From: Trachythela sp. YZ-2020
Lineage: Eukaryota > Cnidaria > Anthozoa > Malacalcyonacea > Clavulariidae
Length of the DNA: 64,000 nt
Direction: 5' to 3'
NCBI GenBank assembly: GCA_016169945.1
Contig: JADLSH010000395.1
Span: 8,894,001-8,958,000 of the forward strand
The notes beneath the pieces are model-generated. The model was not told where the DNA came from and did no database searches. It worked only from the letters and a program-made list of their open reading frames with translations. Shown piece by piece: positions 21,362 to 33,204 of this stretch. The translations under genes and the position numbers were made by a program. The first letter of the stretch is position 1; each line of letters opens with the position of its first letter.

Positions 21362-22167
21362 GCCAATGTCAAGTATGTTATGAGGCATGGCCTTTAAAGT
21401 CTAAGCCCAAATCACCATATATTTGTCGTAGATGTTTAGTTGATAAAATAGCTCCAAAAAGATTTTCAATGCAAAATTAAATGATTCCATCTTGTGTGCC
21501 CATAGAGTTACAGGGTTTGACTCAAGTTGAAGAAATGTTAATTGCTCGTGCACTTCCCATCATGAAAGTCTATATCAAACCAGGTGGTCAAAGAGGTTAG
21601 TCTGGGCATTGCATAAATTTGCCTCAAAATATTACAGAATTAGCTCAAACTCTACCAAGATATTCCATTGATTATTGTGACCATGAAAGGGAAAGATAAT
21701 TCTTTCAAATATGTTATTGTTAGAAAAGAAAAAGTTGAAAGGCCTTACTTTGGTTAGTTAAACACAATCCCCAATACCAATTTATTAAACTAGATACCAA
21801 TTATTTAAACAATTTACCAACAAATGGTGTTCCAAGTGATTTACAGACACTTAACACAGTGGATGATTTAGCAAGTACTGAGAGAAATAATGACCATGAT
21901 CTAGATGCACAGAGTGATGATGAGCAGGTATATGACAAACATACAGAAACAAGTAGTTTTCTTCCACAAAATCACAATAACAAACTTGAAATTCAAAATG
22001 AATTAGGCTCTGAGAAGATTAATTGGCCATCAATGGAAAATGAATACAAACACCAATGGCTTTTCCAACCTTGTTTCCAGATGGAAAAGGTGATCCAACT
22101 AACCCAACATTACTTTTTCCAGTAGAATACAGCACTTATTGAAATTTGCGGAAAATGTTGATGATAA
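21362..22167 (+). pseudogene. Helitron replicase N-terminal region (DUF6570-like), frameshifted
   Basis: Broken frames spell family landmarks: a CQVCYEAW / CRRC pair (about 21370-21440), [21 protein letters not shown] followed by a stop and SGHCINLPQ (about 21520-21630), then MAFPTLFPDGKGDPTNPT near 22060-22110 in a different frame from the preceding INWPSMENEY. These are standard for the segment before the Rep domain in animal Helitron proteins. Several stops and frameshifts make it a pseudogene. Confidence 0.8.
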
Positions 22168-23349
22168 ATGGATATATCGTTTTGCAGCTCATCAGATTTA
22201 AAAGCAATAATTTCTTACAAGGAAGCTCCCACTATTTTCTTTACATTTTCATCAGCTGATATGCATTGGCCAGAGTTGCATTTGCTTTTTGACCCAAATA
22301 ACAGTGACTTGACTAGTGAACAAAGAAGGAATAATGTTATAAACAATCCTCATTTAGTGGATTGGTTTTTTACAAAGCGTATAGAGAGTTATATTAAGTA
22401 TTGGTTGTATGACACACTTGATGCTGAATGGCATTGGTATAGGTATGAATTTCAGGCCAGAGGAAGTATACATTGTCATGGTACAGCTAAATTAAAAAAT
22501 GATCCAGGTCTATGTAAGCTTGCTGAAATAGCTTTAAAAGGATTTTTAGCACAGAAGACCTTACAGGAATCTGCTGTATCTGTCGAACATTCTGATAATC
22601 ATTCTGACAATACACTACATGATATTGAGCAAGGGGAAATAGCATCTCAAACAATTTGTGATTATGTAGACTCGTTAGTTTCAACTTGTAACCCTATTCA
22701 GCTACAAAATCAATCATGGACAAAACCATCCATTCATCCTTGTAGAAAAAAACATGAATTTATACAAGATTCTGATCGTGATAATGACTATGCTGATTTA
22801 GTAAATACTGTACAACGTCATACCCGTTGTAGCACTAAATATTGTCTAAGACCTTCAGGTAAACAGGAGCAAAAAGAATTACATTGTCGCCACATTTATC
22901 CGATTGATTGCTGTAATAAAACAACGCTTGACTTTGAACCCGACACAAAGGATAAATCTATTCAATACAAAGCAAAAGTGACAACCAAAAGAAATGATTC
23001 TAGATTAAATAATCATCAACCAATTCAACTTCGGGGTTGGCGAGCAAATTGTGATATCCAGGTAGTAATTGATCATCATGCATGTGTAGAATACCTTACT
23101 AAATATGTTGCAAAAGGTGAATCTAGATCACCAATGTTGAAAGATACTTTCAATGCTGTTATTAAAAGTGTAGGTTCTAATGAACACCCTTCAAAGGTTA
23201 TGAAAAAACTGATGATTAAATCACTAGGAGAGAGGCATATCAGTGCTCAAGAAACAATGCATTTGTTGCTTTCATTAAAATTAAATGCCACAACATTCCA
23301 AGTCTTACCAATTAATTTTCGTAATCCCGTAAGGTTGAGACAGGCTTGA
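22168..23349 (+). pseudogene. Helitron Rep (HUH endonuclease) domain
   Basis: The domain starts with [14 protein letters not shown]. It contains the metal-binding HUH motif as RGSIHCHG (near 22460-22490) and the tyrosine motif [11 protein letters not shown] (near 23090-23120), i.e. two tyrosines three residues apart. It would nick and rejoin single strands in rolling-circle transposition. The 393-codon segment is open but lies between frameshifts on both sides. Confidence 0.85.
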
Positions 23350-24068
23350 AAAATGAAGATGTGTGTACAAAAGATTCATTGTTAGATATATATGCAAAGC
23401 GCATAATTTACCAGCAAGCGTTGCCAGGTATGATGAATATGAATTTTATTACATTTTCTGCAAAGTACAAAATTTCTAAAGGGAAGCTTATGAACCAGTC
23501 ACAAAATATTGTCCCAAGGATATTTCCTAACTACTCTCCAAATCCCAAGGGAGATAAATATAGTTTGTATTGTAAATACCAACTCCTGAAATATAAACCT
23601 TGGCAGAAGTCTCCAAATAATGCTTGGGAAAGTGAGATAGCAGATGATCATACATTTATTGTTGCATGGCGAGATTTCTTGCATTCACCTTTTGCGAAAC
23701 AACATGTCCCAGAGTGGGAAAATAAACTACAGCATGTATTAGATAACATTCAACAAACTAATGAAACTCCAAATAATGAGGAGATAGTTACTCAAGAAGA
23801 ATGGATGCTAATATCTGATTTTCACAACTCCAACAAAACTTTTGATTCGCAAAATTTAAAAGAAATATATAATTGGCACCTACACAGTTTGAATTATACT
23901 GAGCAACAACTAGGGGAAATGCCTAACTGGATAAAGATCCAGAAGGACACCTTTATTCTTCCTGATTATGTAGATACACAAGTCAATGTTGATTGTTTCA
24001 GTGATGAGCAAAAACTTTGCCATGATATTATAACAAGCCATAATTCAGACACTAATACTTCTAAATAA
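23346..24068 (+). pseudogene. Helitron linker between Rep and helicase
   Basis: A 240-codon open segment in a new frame overlaps the end of the Rep segment by four bases. It has typical Helitron interdomain features (IVPRIFPNYSP, YKPW, WRDFLHSP) but no catalytic motif. It ends at TAA 24066-24068, immediately before the helicase. Confidence 0.7.
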
Positions 24069-24074
24069 CCTCTT

Positions 24075-25174
24075 TTGCTTATCATAAATGGTGTTGGTGG
24101 TACAGGAAAGAGTTATCTGATTCGTGCTGTTAAAAACTGTCTAGGCAGTAAATGTTCTGTTACTGCTACAACAGGCAAAGCAGCATTTAATGTCAATGGA
24201 GTTACTATACATTCACTATTAAAGCTACCTATTGGTCCATCATCTCATAAAGATTTAAAAGGTGAAAGCCTTGCAGCTTTGCAAGAAAATCTCTCGACTG
24301 TTAAGTATATTATAATAGACGAATACTCTATGCTAGGTCAGACAACAATGGGATGGATTGATAGACGTTGTAGGGAAAGTACGGGGAAAAAAGAACAAAT
24401 ATTTGGTGGAATGTCAATTATTTTAATAGGCGATCCTGGGCAACTACCCCCAGTGTGTGATAAATCATTATACCACTGTAAACCTTCTAGTGCAATAGCA
24501 GAACAAGGGTATTTTTCATATAATATGTTTGATAAAGTAGTCATACTTGCTGTTAATCAAAGAGTCACTGGGTCAGACGCCTTACAATACTTATTGCTAA
24601 GGGTGCTCAAGTAATGTTAACAATGAATTTATGGCCATCAGTTGGTTTATGCAATGGTTCAACTGGGATTATTAAGCATATAATTTATGCTCAACATCAG
24701 CAACCTCCTCTTTTGCCAATAGCTGTAGTTGTCAAATTTGATAATTATAATGGACCTGCTATTTCCAACATCTCTAATTGTGTCCCTATTCCTCCAGTCA
24801 CTGGCACTACATATCTGAAGAACACTTTCCATGAGAGACAGCAAATACCACTGACACTTGCATGGGCATTAACAATTCATAAAAGCCAAGGAATGACATT
24901 AGACAAAGCATGGATAGATATTGGAAAAAAAGAGACATGTTTAGGGATTTCATATGTTGCATTAAGCCGTGTTCGAAATATTTTGTCTGCCATAGTAGAG
25001 CCAATGACTTTTGATCGACTCAGTTCTATTAAAAAATCAAATAATATTAAATACAGGATGGATGAAGAAAAAAGTTACAAGAGATTGCAAATAAAACTAA
25101 GTTACTTTTTAATCAATCAAAATAAGAAAAAAGTGCATTTTATAATTAAAGTTTACAAATTTATCAATACATAA
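24075..25174 (+). pseudogene. Helitron PIF1-type helicase with internal deletion
   Basis: Superfamily 1B helicase motifs are clear: Walker A GVGGTGKS, Walker B IIIDEYSML, GDPGQLPPV. After a break come GAQVMLTMNLW (in a shifted frame at about 24603), LAWALTIHKSQG and SYVALSRVRN. Between QYLLL and GAQVML roughly 100 or more family residues are missing and the frame shifts near 24600, so the middle of the helicase is deleted. It would unwind DNA during rolling-circle transposition if intact. Confidence 0.88.
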
Positions 25175-25293
25175 CATGTTATAATTAATGTTCAATTACA
25201 AGAAAGTTATTTATACTTTAATAATTTAAACTTACAATGTGCATTCTATATTTATATAGTGGTTTATAAAGATTATACATTACACAGGGAAAT

Positions 25294-26839
25294 ATGGCTC
25301 TTTCACAATCACAAGATGATGATCAGAAAAAAGAAGAAACGAAGACTGAAGGTAAGAACATACAAAATACCCTATTTCTCCCATATATGCAACTCTGGAT
25401 AGAGGTGCATGCTTTTGTATCTGGGTATATAGGCAGGTGCACCTTTTAAGATTTACCTAATACAGGCACATATGCATCTATATAAATACCAATGTTGACA
25501 GTGTCAACTAACTTCTGGTAAACAGCATATGCTCTTAATGCTTATATTCTAAGTAATAGGATATTAAAGATAACCGTTTCATATTGGCAGTTTTGAGATA
25601 AGTCCTCAATAAGTGCATGCCACTCGCACAATTTAACCATAACATATTTTCATATCCACCCAGGGTTTATTTCAGTATCCAACTTGCATTTATTAACTAT
25701 AGACATTCATTAATTTCCAATGATTGTTTAACCGACAGTTTTATGTTTTATTGCTGATCTGTTATTAAAATAATCCATTCATTTGTTTATGATTTTTCAT
25801 TTCAGATAGTCCCTTGATAGCTTATGTACATGGACTCTCAGAAATAAAGACAAGTCAAAGAGATAATCTGTACTTCGAAATGAAGTTGCAAACGCAAGAG
25901 AAGACATACAGAACTGTTTGTTTTTCGCCTGAAAAACACCACCAATGCAAGGCCAGATTTGAATCTTCGTCTCCTGTTAAAGTCTCAAAATACCAACTGA
26001 AGAGGAATACTTGGACCACCGAAGATGAAATCCATATTAACAAGAGGACAAGGTTGGAGGAACCAGAAACTACTGATGTACTCTTCGACATTCAAGATCA
26101 ACCATATGATGAGGATGTGAAACCTGGCTTAACAGAGGTAACATCTGTAGTTGCTGGAGATGCGAATGTGCAAGTTAATGTCAATGGCAGGCTATCATTC
26201 CAGGGTCCCATTGAAACAATTCTAAAAAAAGGCAAGCCCCTTCAGAAGCAAGAGGCTCTTTTCACTGATAACTCGGGTACAGTGAGAGTTGTGTTATGGG
26301 AAAATGATATAGCTCGTGTCATTTCTGGATCTAACTACAAACTTTCGAATGTGATGGTCCGAGAATATGACCAACGCAAATACCTAAGTCTAAACAAGAA
26401 ATCCATCATCGAGGAAGATACTGGCACTGTTGAAAGGGAAGATGAAATAAATGTCGACAACAAGTTAACCACAGTGTACTGCCCTGCAGAGGGAGTCCAA
26501 TCACTGAAAAGATTCCTTTCATGTAATAAATGTCAAAGCAAGATAGTTCCTGTGGCTGGAAAAAACATCGTCAAATGCAGCGAGTATGGGTTAACACAAC
26601 TAAAGTCGAAATGCAAGGAACGTTTTTTTGCAAGTGTAATATTCACCAAGGGTGGTTCCACTATTTCCCCATTGCTTTTTGATGACAAACTGCACCAACT
26701 GTATAAGCAACAAAACAACTTGGAGCAAGAGTTTACTAGCTTGAACGACGATTGCCTGGCGGAATTGGTTCTTACAGTCCAAGCAACTGTATTCTACAAT
26801 GCAAAGAAAAACGTGGTTGCAATCTCAAAAAGACATTAA
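25294..26839 (+). CDS. Helitron-type RPA-like ssDNA-binding protein, two exons
   Basis: Exon 1 (25294-25351) gives a short Ser/Gln/Asp/Lys-rich N-terminus. The intron 25352-25805 has GTAAGA and TTTCAG borders. Exon 2 runs 25806-26839 in phase. The product has OB-fold-like segments (SFQGPIETIL, GTVRVVLWEND) and a zinc-ribbon pair (CNKCQSK and KCSEYG, where the expected final Cys is Tyr). It resembles the RPA70-like proteins of animal Helitrons and would bind single-stranded DNA during replication. No stop interrupts it. It lies 119 bp after the helicase, same strand. Confidence 0.78.
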
Positions 26840-26844
26840 CTTAA

Positions 26845-27010
26845 AAAACACAAACTCTTGTGACATTGACACTTCAGTTCTTCATTTTTTTTCAATTACT
26901 TTGGCATACGATTTTGGATATTGCCAAGAAACACAAACTCTTGTGACATTGACTCTTAGTTCGAAAATTTGTTCACGTTATTTTGGCATATGGTTTGGAT
27001 ATTGCCATAA
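26845..27010 (+). repeat. Two tandem ~83-bp units
   Basis: Each unit begins AAACACAAACTCTTGTGACA and ends near GGATATTGCCA, with moderate divergence. The array sits just after the RPA gene. It may be part of the Helitron 3' region, but no diagnostic CTRR hairpin end was identified. Confidence 0.6.
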
Positions 27011-27204
27011 GCTTATTTTGTTAATGTTGCCATGCATGTGGTTATTTTGTTAATGTTATGATATGCTGGCTGGTTGTTCAACAGTAAACTTGCGCTAACC
27101 CTCTATCTTGTTTTCCTGTTTAAGAAACCTGCTTTAGTTTGATTTACACATTAATAAACTCGTAGCAAAATTGTTGAAAAATCCCTAAACTTTTTCATCC
27201 ACTA

Positions 27205-27538
27205 CTGGGTGTCTCAAAAAAACTTACGCTGTTTGATTTAATAATACAACATAAAAGCTATTACACTCAAATAAGTTTAATTGTATTGAGTAAGGGCTAA
27301 CTTAGATTTCGATAAATATCATTTGAGTTTACGTGAAGCCAGTATTGACTGCGTCAAATTCAAACCTTTGTATCTCACGTAATACACTCATGTAAAATTA
27401 GATGCAATTTTTAGTGCTCTATATCAAAATCTAAGTGAGCCTTTCCTCAATACAATAAAAATTATTTGAGTGTAATAGCTTCTATAGTTTTTACGTTACA
27501 TGAAATCAAACAGCGTAAGTTTTTTTTGGGACACCCGG
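27205..27538. mobile_element. Mariner-like MITE, 334 bp
   Basis: Ends CTGGGTGTCTCAAAAAAACT and the near-complement (ACTT)...GGGACACCCGG form TIRs of roughly 100 bp. TA dinucleotides flank both sides (27203-27204, 27539-27540). It has no coding capacity. The TA duplication and GGTGTC-type ends suit Tc1/mariner. Confidence 0.75.
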
Positions 27539-28164
27539 TATATATATATCTAAGGTGAAGTTTAACAACTTTTAAACAACCAGCTTTCACATTCAATAAG
27601 AGTGTAAAATAGTGTACAAGTATATTTTTTCAATAAAAGTATATTTTGATAAACAAAACCACCAGCTACCATGATTACATACTTTCAGAATGAAACTGTC
27701 CTGGAATTAAACGGGATGTAGCACCCACAAATCTGGCGAAAGCATGTTTCACCTTTCTATTTAGCGAAAACTTAAGCCACACATGTTGTAGAATACAGTA
27801 TAGCCCGAGAAAAAGAACAAATTGCACAATGTTATCTGAAAGCATTTTAAAAGGCAGCATTCACTACCTATAGGTAACCTAGTTATAAATTAATAAATAA
27901 TAGTGGTTTATTAACTAAATTGACATTTATGTCAATTTCACCAAAAGTCATACAACATATCGCCAAAATATTGAAAGTACTGGAATGGAACATACTTCTA
28001 TGACTATGAAGCAGTACTGACTACCTCTTTATAAATAACAATTACACAACGCGTCCAAATTGTACATGTATTTATATATGGTGATTACATTATTACACAA
28101 TTGTGATGTCATAACCATACTTAGTGATGTAATATATAAAATAAAACGTTAAGTGTATGTATAT

Positions 28165-28854
28165 AAAATAAAAAGTGCCAGTCAGTACAAGAACTTTTTA
28201 AATTTATGGTACCATGAGGAGGATTTCGGGGTGAAGGCGGAATGGCATTTTTTTGCAACAAGTCACGGGAAAAGTCCATGCGATGGTATCGGTGGAACCA
28301 TTAAGCGTCTAGTCGCCAGAGCTAGCCTTCAAGCTACCACAGGGAATCACATTCTCAATGCTAAAGAACTCTTTTCGTGGGCAAAAGCTAACATTTCGGG
28401 AATCGAAATGCTTTTCGTAAGCACTGAGGAAATTGAGAAATGCGAAATGGTCTTAGAGCCACGTCTGGACGACCCCAAAACCATAGCAGGAACAAGGAGG
28501 CACCACAGTTTTGTTCCAGTCAGTTCTGTTTCTCTGCAAATCCGGCGAATTTCAGCAGATGTGGATGGAACATCCGTTAAAGTAACAAGTTGGTCTCAGG
28601 CACAAGTATCTCAATCTTTCACACATGGTCAGTATTTAGCAGCAGTTTACGACAAAGCCTGGTACCTGGGTGCCATGGAAGATAAATCGCACAAGAATGA
28701 AGACGTCCTCGTAAACTACATGAGATCTCGTAATCCCGGCACTACAATCCACTCGTTTGTATGGCCATCAACACGAGATGAATGTTGGATTCCTTTTGAG
28801 CATGTGCTATGTACCGTGCAAGAGCCCGCTGCAGATCAAACAATACAAAGTTAA
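28165..28854 (+). CDS. Transposase-like orphan ORF, 5'-truncated
   Basis: The frame is open from about 28165, opening with SASQYKNFLNL. The most conserved block is EWHFFATSHGKSPCDGIGGT followed by an Arg/Lys-rich helix. It belongs to a family repeatedly seen in invertebrates, which I take to be the C-terminal part of a DDE transposase. That is judgement, not proof. The expected preceding Asp-Gly of the motif is lost in an AT-rich tract, so the start is missing. Its position ~620 bp inside the right 736-bp TIR makes it the best candidate for the outer element's own transposase. Confidence 0.5.
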   Translation, partial: KIKSASQYKNFLNLWYHEEDFGVKAEWHFFATSHGKSPCDGIGGTIKRLVARASLQATTGNHILNAKELFSWAKANISGIEMLFVSTEEIEKCEMVLEPRLDDPKTIAGTRRHHSFVPVSSVSLQIRRISADVDGTSVKVTSWSQAQVSQSFTHGQYLAAVYDKAWYLGAMEDKSHKNEDVLVNYMRSRNPGTTIHSFVWPSTRDECWIPFEHVLCTVQEPAADQTIQS

Positions 28855-29472
28855 CAGTCCAGCAATTGAGATGATTGAAGACAGCTTTAACAAATTTTTA
28901 GATTGTTTCTACAATTGACCATGACGTTTCATTGATATTCATGTTGAAAATAGTTAAAAGCTGATTTGTATTGATTTAACTTTGAGAAAATCAGTTTGCA
29001 CAAGACGCCCGACCAGGCGTTCTCTAGCTCCATCTACGGGTGAACTGAGGTATTAAGGGAACAGCTGATCTGCAGTACTATAAACTATAGAATATAGCCC
29101 AACATTGTTAACTTGAGCTATTATGGAGTTGTTATTTAAGGTAATTCAGCTGTGCGCAATTTACTCCAGTACGTTCATAAATACATAGTCGAAAAATATT
29201 GTTAAGATAGCTTTAATTAATGTTAATATAATTAACATTCTGATGGAGTCACTTTGGCGTGATTGACGTGCATATAATTATAAATAACAAATAATTATAT
29301 TAATATTATTCATCACGCGATATACATGGACGGTATAAAGACTCAAAATGAATGTTTTATATCAATGATTTCTCGCATTTGTGACTTTTTGGCGGACATA
29401 GAAAATACTAGAAAAGGACTAGGAGATTGAAAACAAAATCACCGGTTAGTTACTGCGCTTCATGCAATTCAG
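28855..29472. other. No recognisable gene
   Basis: This is non-coding sequence between the orphan ORF and the right TIR, probably 3' untranslated and subterminal DNA of the outer element. Confidence 0.4.
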
Positions 29473-30209
29473 AATTTGTTTGTTTACATTTGAATTCAAT
29501 TAGTGAAAAACACCAATTTTTAGATCGCTCGTTAATATCGACCAAGTCAGAGGACAATAATGAAATTTCTACCACAGGTTTAGCATAACATCTACTTTAA
29601 TACAGCGAAATCTTGAGTTTGCCTGATTAGTCCGACATGCTTATTTCCCTCATCGAAAAGAAGACACTTCTAAATATTGCCGCAATTTATATAGGTATTT
29701 TTAATGTCTGACTAATTGTAACAGGCTATTATTGCTAACAAGAATTCTTTGAAGGCTTATTTTTATGTGTGGACAACATGAATGTACCTAGACAGATATC
29801 TACCAAGATATTATAGTTCAAATCTATGACGAATTTGTATTTTTTCCATTCTGCCAGTATGTTGATCCCCCGTTATTTACGACATCCTTTACCACATACA
29901 TTAAACAATGTATTGGTTTAGAAGAGCAGTCTCAGATTTATTATTGTACATATTTTCGTGCTAATACGTGGAGTTATTAAACGAGATATTGATGTGCAAA
30001 TTATGCCGAAATTACAAATTCTGTCAAAATGGCGACTTTCGCGCTGACAATCACACAGTGCTTTGCTTATATTTCCTGAAATACTTAATGCCATCTACTG
30101 AAAATTCACACAAATTCTAATTATATAATGATCTAAAAGTGTACCAAAAATCAACTAAATCTGTGATGCTTGTGCAGGAAGTTTAGTCGATTTGGCGTGG
30201 AATTGACCC
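29473..30209 (-). repeat. Right terminal inverted repeat of outer nest
   Basis: Inverted counterpart of 6539-7274. The outer end carries one A more than the left copy within the CAATTCC motif. The arms are similar enough over ~736 bp to pair end to end, as expected for TIRs of a single element. Confidence 0.85.
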
Positions 30210-30711
30210 TATTATCTTGAATGACAGTCATGCTATTTTAATATTATAGGGCTATATGATGGCCTTAATAAAGCAAATGAATGATTTCTTTCTCTTTGAC
30301 TCCCTCCGGTTGTGTGAAGTAGGCCTACTTCATATAAATTAAAAATTATTTCTATTTCTCGTACAGTATATTTACTCATGCACTAATAGTTAACTGTGCT
30401 ATGATTTACTGTTCACAAACATAAACCTTTGTTGGGCCCCTGTGTTGGTATATGACTGTCTTTTCCCTGTGACTTCCATGAGTAATTTGGCAACAGCCTA
30501 ATCTTTTCCCCGTCTTTTCCCCAAATCTTTTTCTCCGTTAGGAAAAAATTATAGGAAATTTTGTTCATTAGATTTTTTCACGCCGAAATTTTTGTCTACA
30601 TTTATATAGTGATAATATATACGTTGCCAAAATTTGTTTTTGCACCACGCGAGCATAACATAATTATTTATTACGTTTAATACTACAAAACATGCTTATT
30701 ATTTAGTACGT

Positions 30712-31023
30712 TTAATAGTACAAAACATGCTTAGGCAGCACTTTCCTTGCGATAGTAACTACTAGTAATAATTTATTTTTGCTCCAAGCATTGCTGTAGA
30801 TGTTGACACATCTGGCTCTGCTAAAAAATGACTGCTCCAGGATATATATGGCAAATACACCACAGTCTGCAAAACCTGCCTGCTTCTGGCAGCACCTCAG
30901 TTTCACTTGCAGCAGACATTGTTTTGCTAGATTCTTGTATACATATACCAACTGTTGACTTGAACGATGTGTCATGCCGGGATACAGGGAATCGTCAAGG
31001 GATCGCCGGAGAGATAAAGTCAA
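30712..31023 (-). pseudogene. Ulp1-type (C48) cysteine protease fragment of the MULE
   Basis: The catalytic tail QKQAGFADCGVFAIY matches the Gln...Asp-Cys-Gly motif of SUMO-type proteases. The upstream His/Asp part of the protease fold is not recognisable. Ulp1 fusions are known in MULE transposons. The frame is open, but only a fragment of the domain remains. Confidence 0.65.
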
Positions 31024-31239
31024 ATTGGGAAGACGTATTCAGGGTGGAAGATCCGTTTTGGTGGAAGATTACATGGCTTTTTACTTGGTGAACTTAGATC
31101 TATTACTTCTGGCCTTGTAGAGCATCTCTTCTTTGGCTTATCTGCAGCAAGTGGCACATGTACTTTGTCTTCATAATTTCAGCATGCTTCCCAACACGAC
31201 CAGTGTAGGAGGCGGCCATAAGTTCTTGTTGTTAGTGTT

Positions 31240-31690
31240 TTAAAGTTTCCCTGTTTCTTTCGACAATTTTTTGTTGTGGCGTTTTCTTTTGCTAATGGGG
31301 ATTATTCTTCGGGTGAGGAGTTTGTGTGATAATTCCTGCTTCCTGCGGTGCTGGATTTCGTGCTTTTTGTAATATCTCTTCCAGATCATTGGCAAGAGAG
31401 GAAAGTACAGAAGTGCGTGCACAAAAGCTTGTGGTATCGCCAGTCCAAGCACAAGCAGTTTGGCAGTTTTTGCATCACCAAAGATTACTCTGTACTGGTT
31501 TTCTCCAGTTGAACTCTGTGCTTCAAAAGACCCCTGAAGACACCTTTTAGACCATATCATTTGCGATGTAACTTTCCCAGCGCTTCATTATGTGGGACAC
31601 CATTTTTGCAGGTCTGTTGTACAGAAATTTTGGAAGTTCCTCATTGTATGCATGGTAACCATCATTGTATTTCACATTTAGCTCAAAGAC
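31240..31690 (-). pseudogene. MULE transposase C-terminal region with SWIM zinc finger
   Basis: One frame shows LPKFLYNRPAKMV near 31600-31660. Another shows ENQYRVIFGDAK and, after a one-base shift, CLCLDWRYHKLLCTHF (31411-31469 region), a CxCxnCxH SWIM finger typical of MULE transposases. Stops and shifts show decay. Confidence 0.7.
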
Positions 31691-31704
31691 AAAAACGTTT
31701 GTCA

Positions 31705-31848
31705 GAGGACCAAGAGTTGCATATTTTTCGCAACCGTTCCCGTTAAGGTCTAAATTATTGTATATAATATTTCACTCGGAATATCCATCCACCTTAACCT
31801 TCTACATCAATTTCAACCAAGTGAGATGCAGAAAAAAAATCTTGTGAT
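31705..31848 (+). mobile_element. 5'-truncated SINE
   Basis: It matches the tail half of the SINE at 31919-32126: AGAGTTGCATATTTTT through AGTGAGATGCAGAA and an A-rich end. The tRNA-like head is missing. Confidence 0.65.
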
Positions 31849-31918
31849 TTACCTTATCACAACCTGCAGTACCCGCATCTATATATATACATGAACTTGT
31901 TGTTAATGCTTGGCAGCT

Positions 31919-32126
31919 GGACTCTGTAGCTCAGTAGTCAGAGCGCTGCACCGGAATCGCAGGGCCGCAGATTCAATTCCTGTTGGAGGACTTAGAGTTG
32001 CATATTTTTTGCAACCATTCCCGTTCAGGCCTAAAATATTGTATATAATATTTCACTCGGAATATCCATCCACCTTAACCTTCTACATCAATTTCAACCA
32101 AGTGAGATGCAGAACAAAAACATCTT
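31919..32126 (+). mobile_element. tRNA-derived SINE
   Basis: The head has an A box (TAGCTCAGTAGTC, 31927-31939) and a B box (AGATTCAATTCC, 31969-31980) at tRNA spacing, with an anticodon-like loop between. A tail shared with 31705-31848 ends in an A-rich stretch. The body joins the tRNA head without an acceptor-stem partner, so it is not a functional tRNA gene. Promoter boxes suggest RNA polymerase III transcription. It interrupts the MULE coding block. Confidence 0.75.
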
Positions 32127-32614
32127 GTTTGTTAAATACACTGTCACTGCATTTGTATAAAACTGATGTTTCAACTACTTTTGGGGGATGGCGAACAACA
32201 TTGCGAGATAATATGTTACAGTACTGTAGAGAAGGTACTGTAAGTTTCTTACAATTAGGCAACTCTTGCTTTATAAAGGTTTTTGGAAGAAACCGATCGA
32301 CAAGAACTTTTAATACTAATTCCTGGTCCCTAGTCTGTGACTGTGTATACCTCGATGCTTGGCAGCCACTTGTTACCAAACCAATTCCTCAAATTGGGAT
32401 TATTTTTCCAAAGATTGCTCTCTGTAAGGGCTGCAGTTGATTTTCGACACTCTTCAGACATAGCTGCACATGCAATGTTTCCTGACAGGTTGAGCACTTC
32501 TTGTTTGTCTTGAGCAACACCATTGTCTAGTTTAGATGTCCACTCTTGCCATGACTGTTCCCGATGAAAATCACAAAGAAGTACTTCTGCATCTAATGCA
32601 TGTAAAAGATCTAC
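32116..32614 (-). pseudogene. MULE transposase middle block
   Basis: After an acceptor-like CACTGTAG the frame reads HALDAEVLLCDFHREQSWQE and later NWFGNKWLPSIE and RDQELVLKVLVDRFLP. CDFHREQSW is the hallmark between the second Asp and the C-terminal helices in this MULE branch. One shift occurs near 32350. It is cut short by the SINE. Confidence 0.7.
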
Positions 32615-33204
32615 AGTGTTGTGTGAATGTTAAAAACACAAGTACCCAGTACAAAGCTCATTAATTATTGATGAATTTCACAATACTACAAATACTGATA
32701 TAATTTGTTTTATATCTAGATACAAAATTCCCCAATTCCGATTGGTCGACGTACAGTCCGTCAGAACCCAACTATATCCATAGTATACATATACCGTACT
32801 TGAATCAATCTCTGGTAAGTATAATTCGATAGCTTTGAATTTAAAATCGATCCATTTTACGGAAAAATAGTCCTATATATAGTAGCATTTGTATGAATGA
32901 GAAGTATATATAACGTGGTGAACAAGCTGTTTAAACTCTCACAAGACACTGTAAGTTGTTGCAAACAATATCTGTATTGCTTTAATGACTACTTAACGCC
33001 GCAACGTAGAAAGGACATGTTGAGCGAACACTCGATCGTGATGAAAATCTCACTAATTTTCTTGTAAAAACATCGCTCTTAGTTATGAAGTGCTTACTAC
33101 TTTGTACTTATATGTACCAGTAGAATGAGTTCATTAGAAAGATGTACACTTCCCAATTCCAGGTGGGTGATCTTTTGGGATGGTCTGGCTTTAAACAGCC
33201 TATT

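Larger units (their letters stand above)
6539..30209. mobile_element. 23.7-kb TIR-bounded nest (outer element, possibly Sola-like)
   Basis: Inverted repeats of about 736 bp (6539-7274 and 29473-30209) end in GGGTCA...TGACCC. Both outer flanks carry TATT (6535-6538 and 30210-30213), consistent with a 4-bp target duplication. Subtracting the two identified nested insertions leaves about 11.8 kb. The interior holds a Helitron-type gene set and, near the right end, a transposase-like ORF (28165-28854). A 4-bp duplication, GGG ends and long TIRs are compatible with the Sola superfamily as I remember it. Whether the Helitron genes belong to the element or inserted later is open. Confidence 0.65.

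Noticed and set aside
31917..31990. Possible functional tRNA gene
   Set aside because: A and B boxes are present, but the acceptor stem does not close and the sequence runs directly into a repeated SINE body with an A-rich end.
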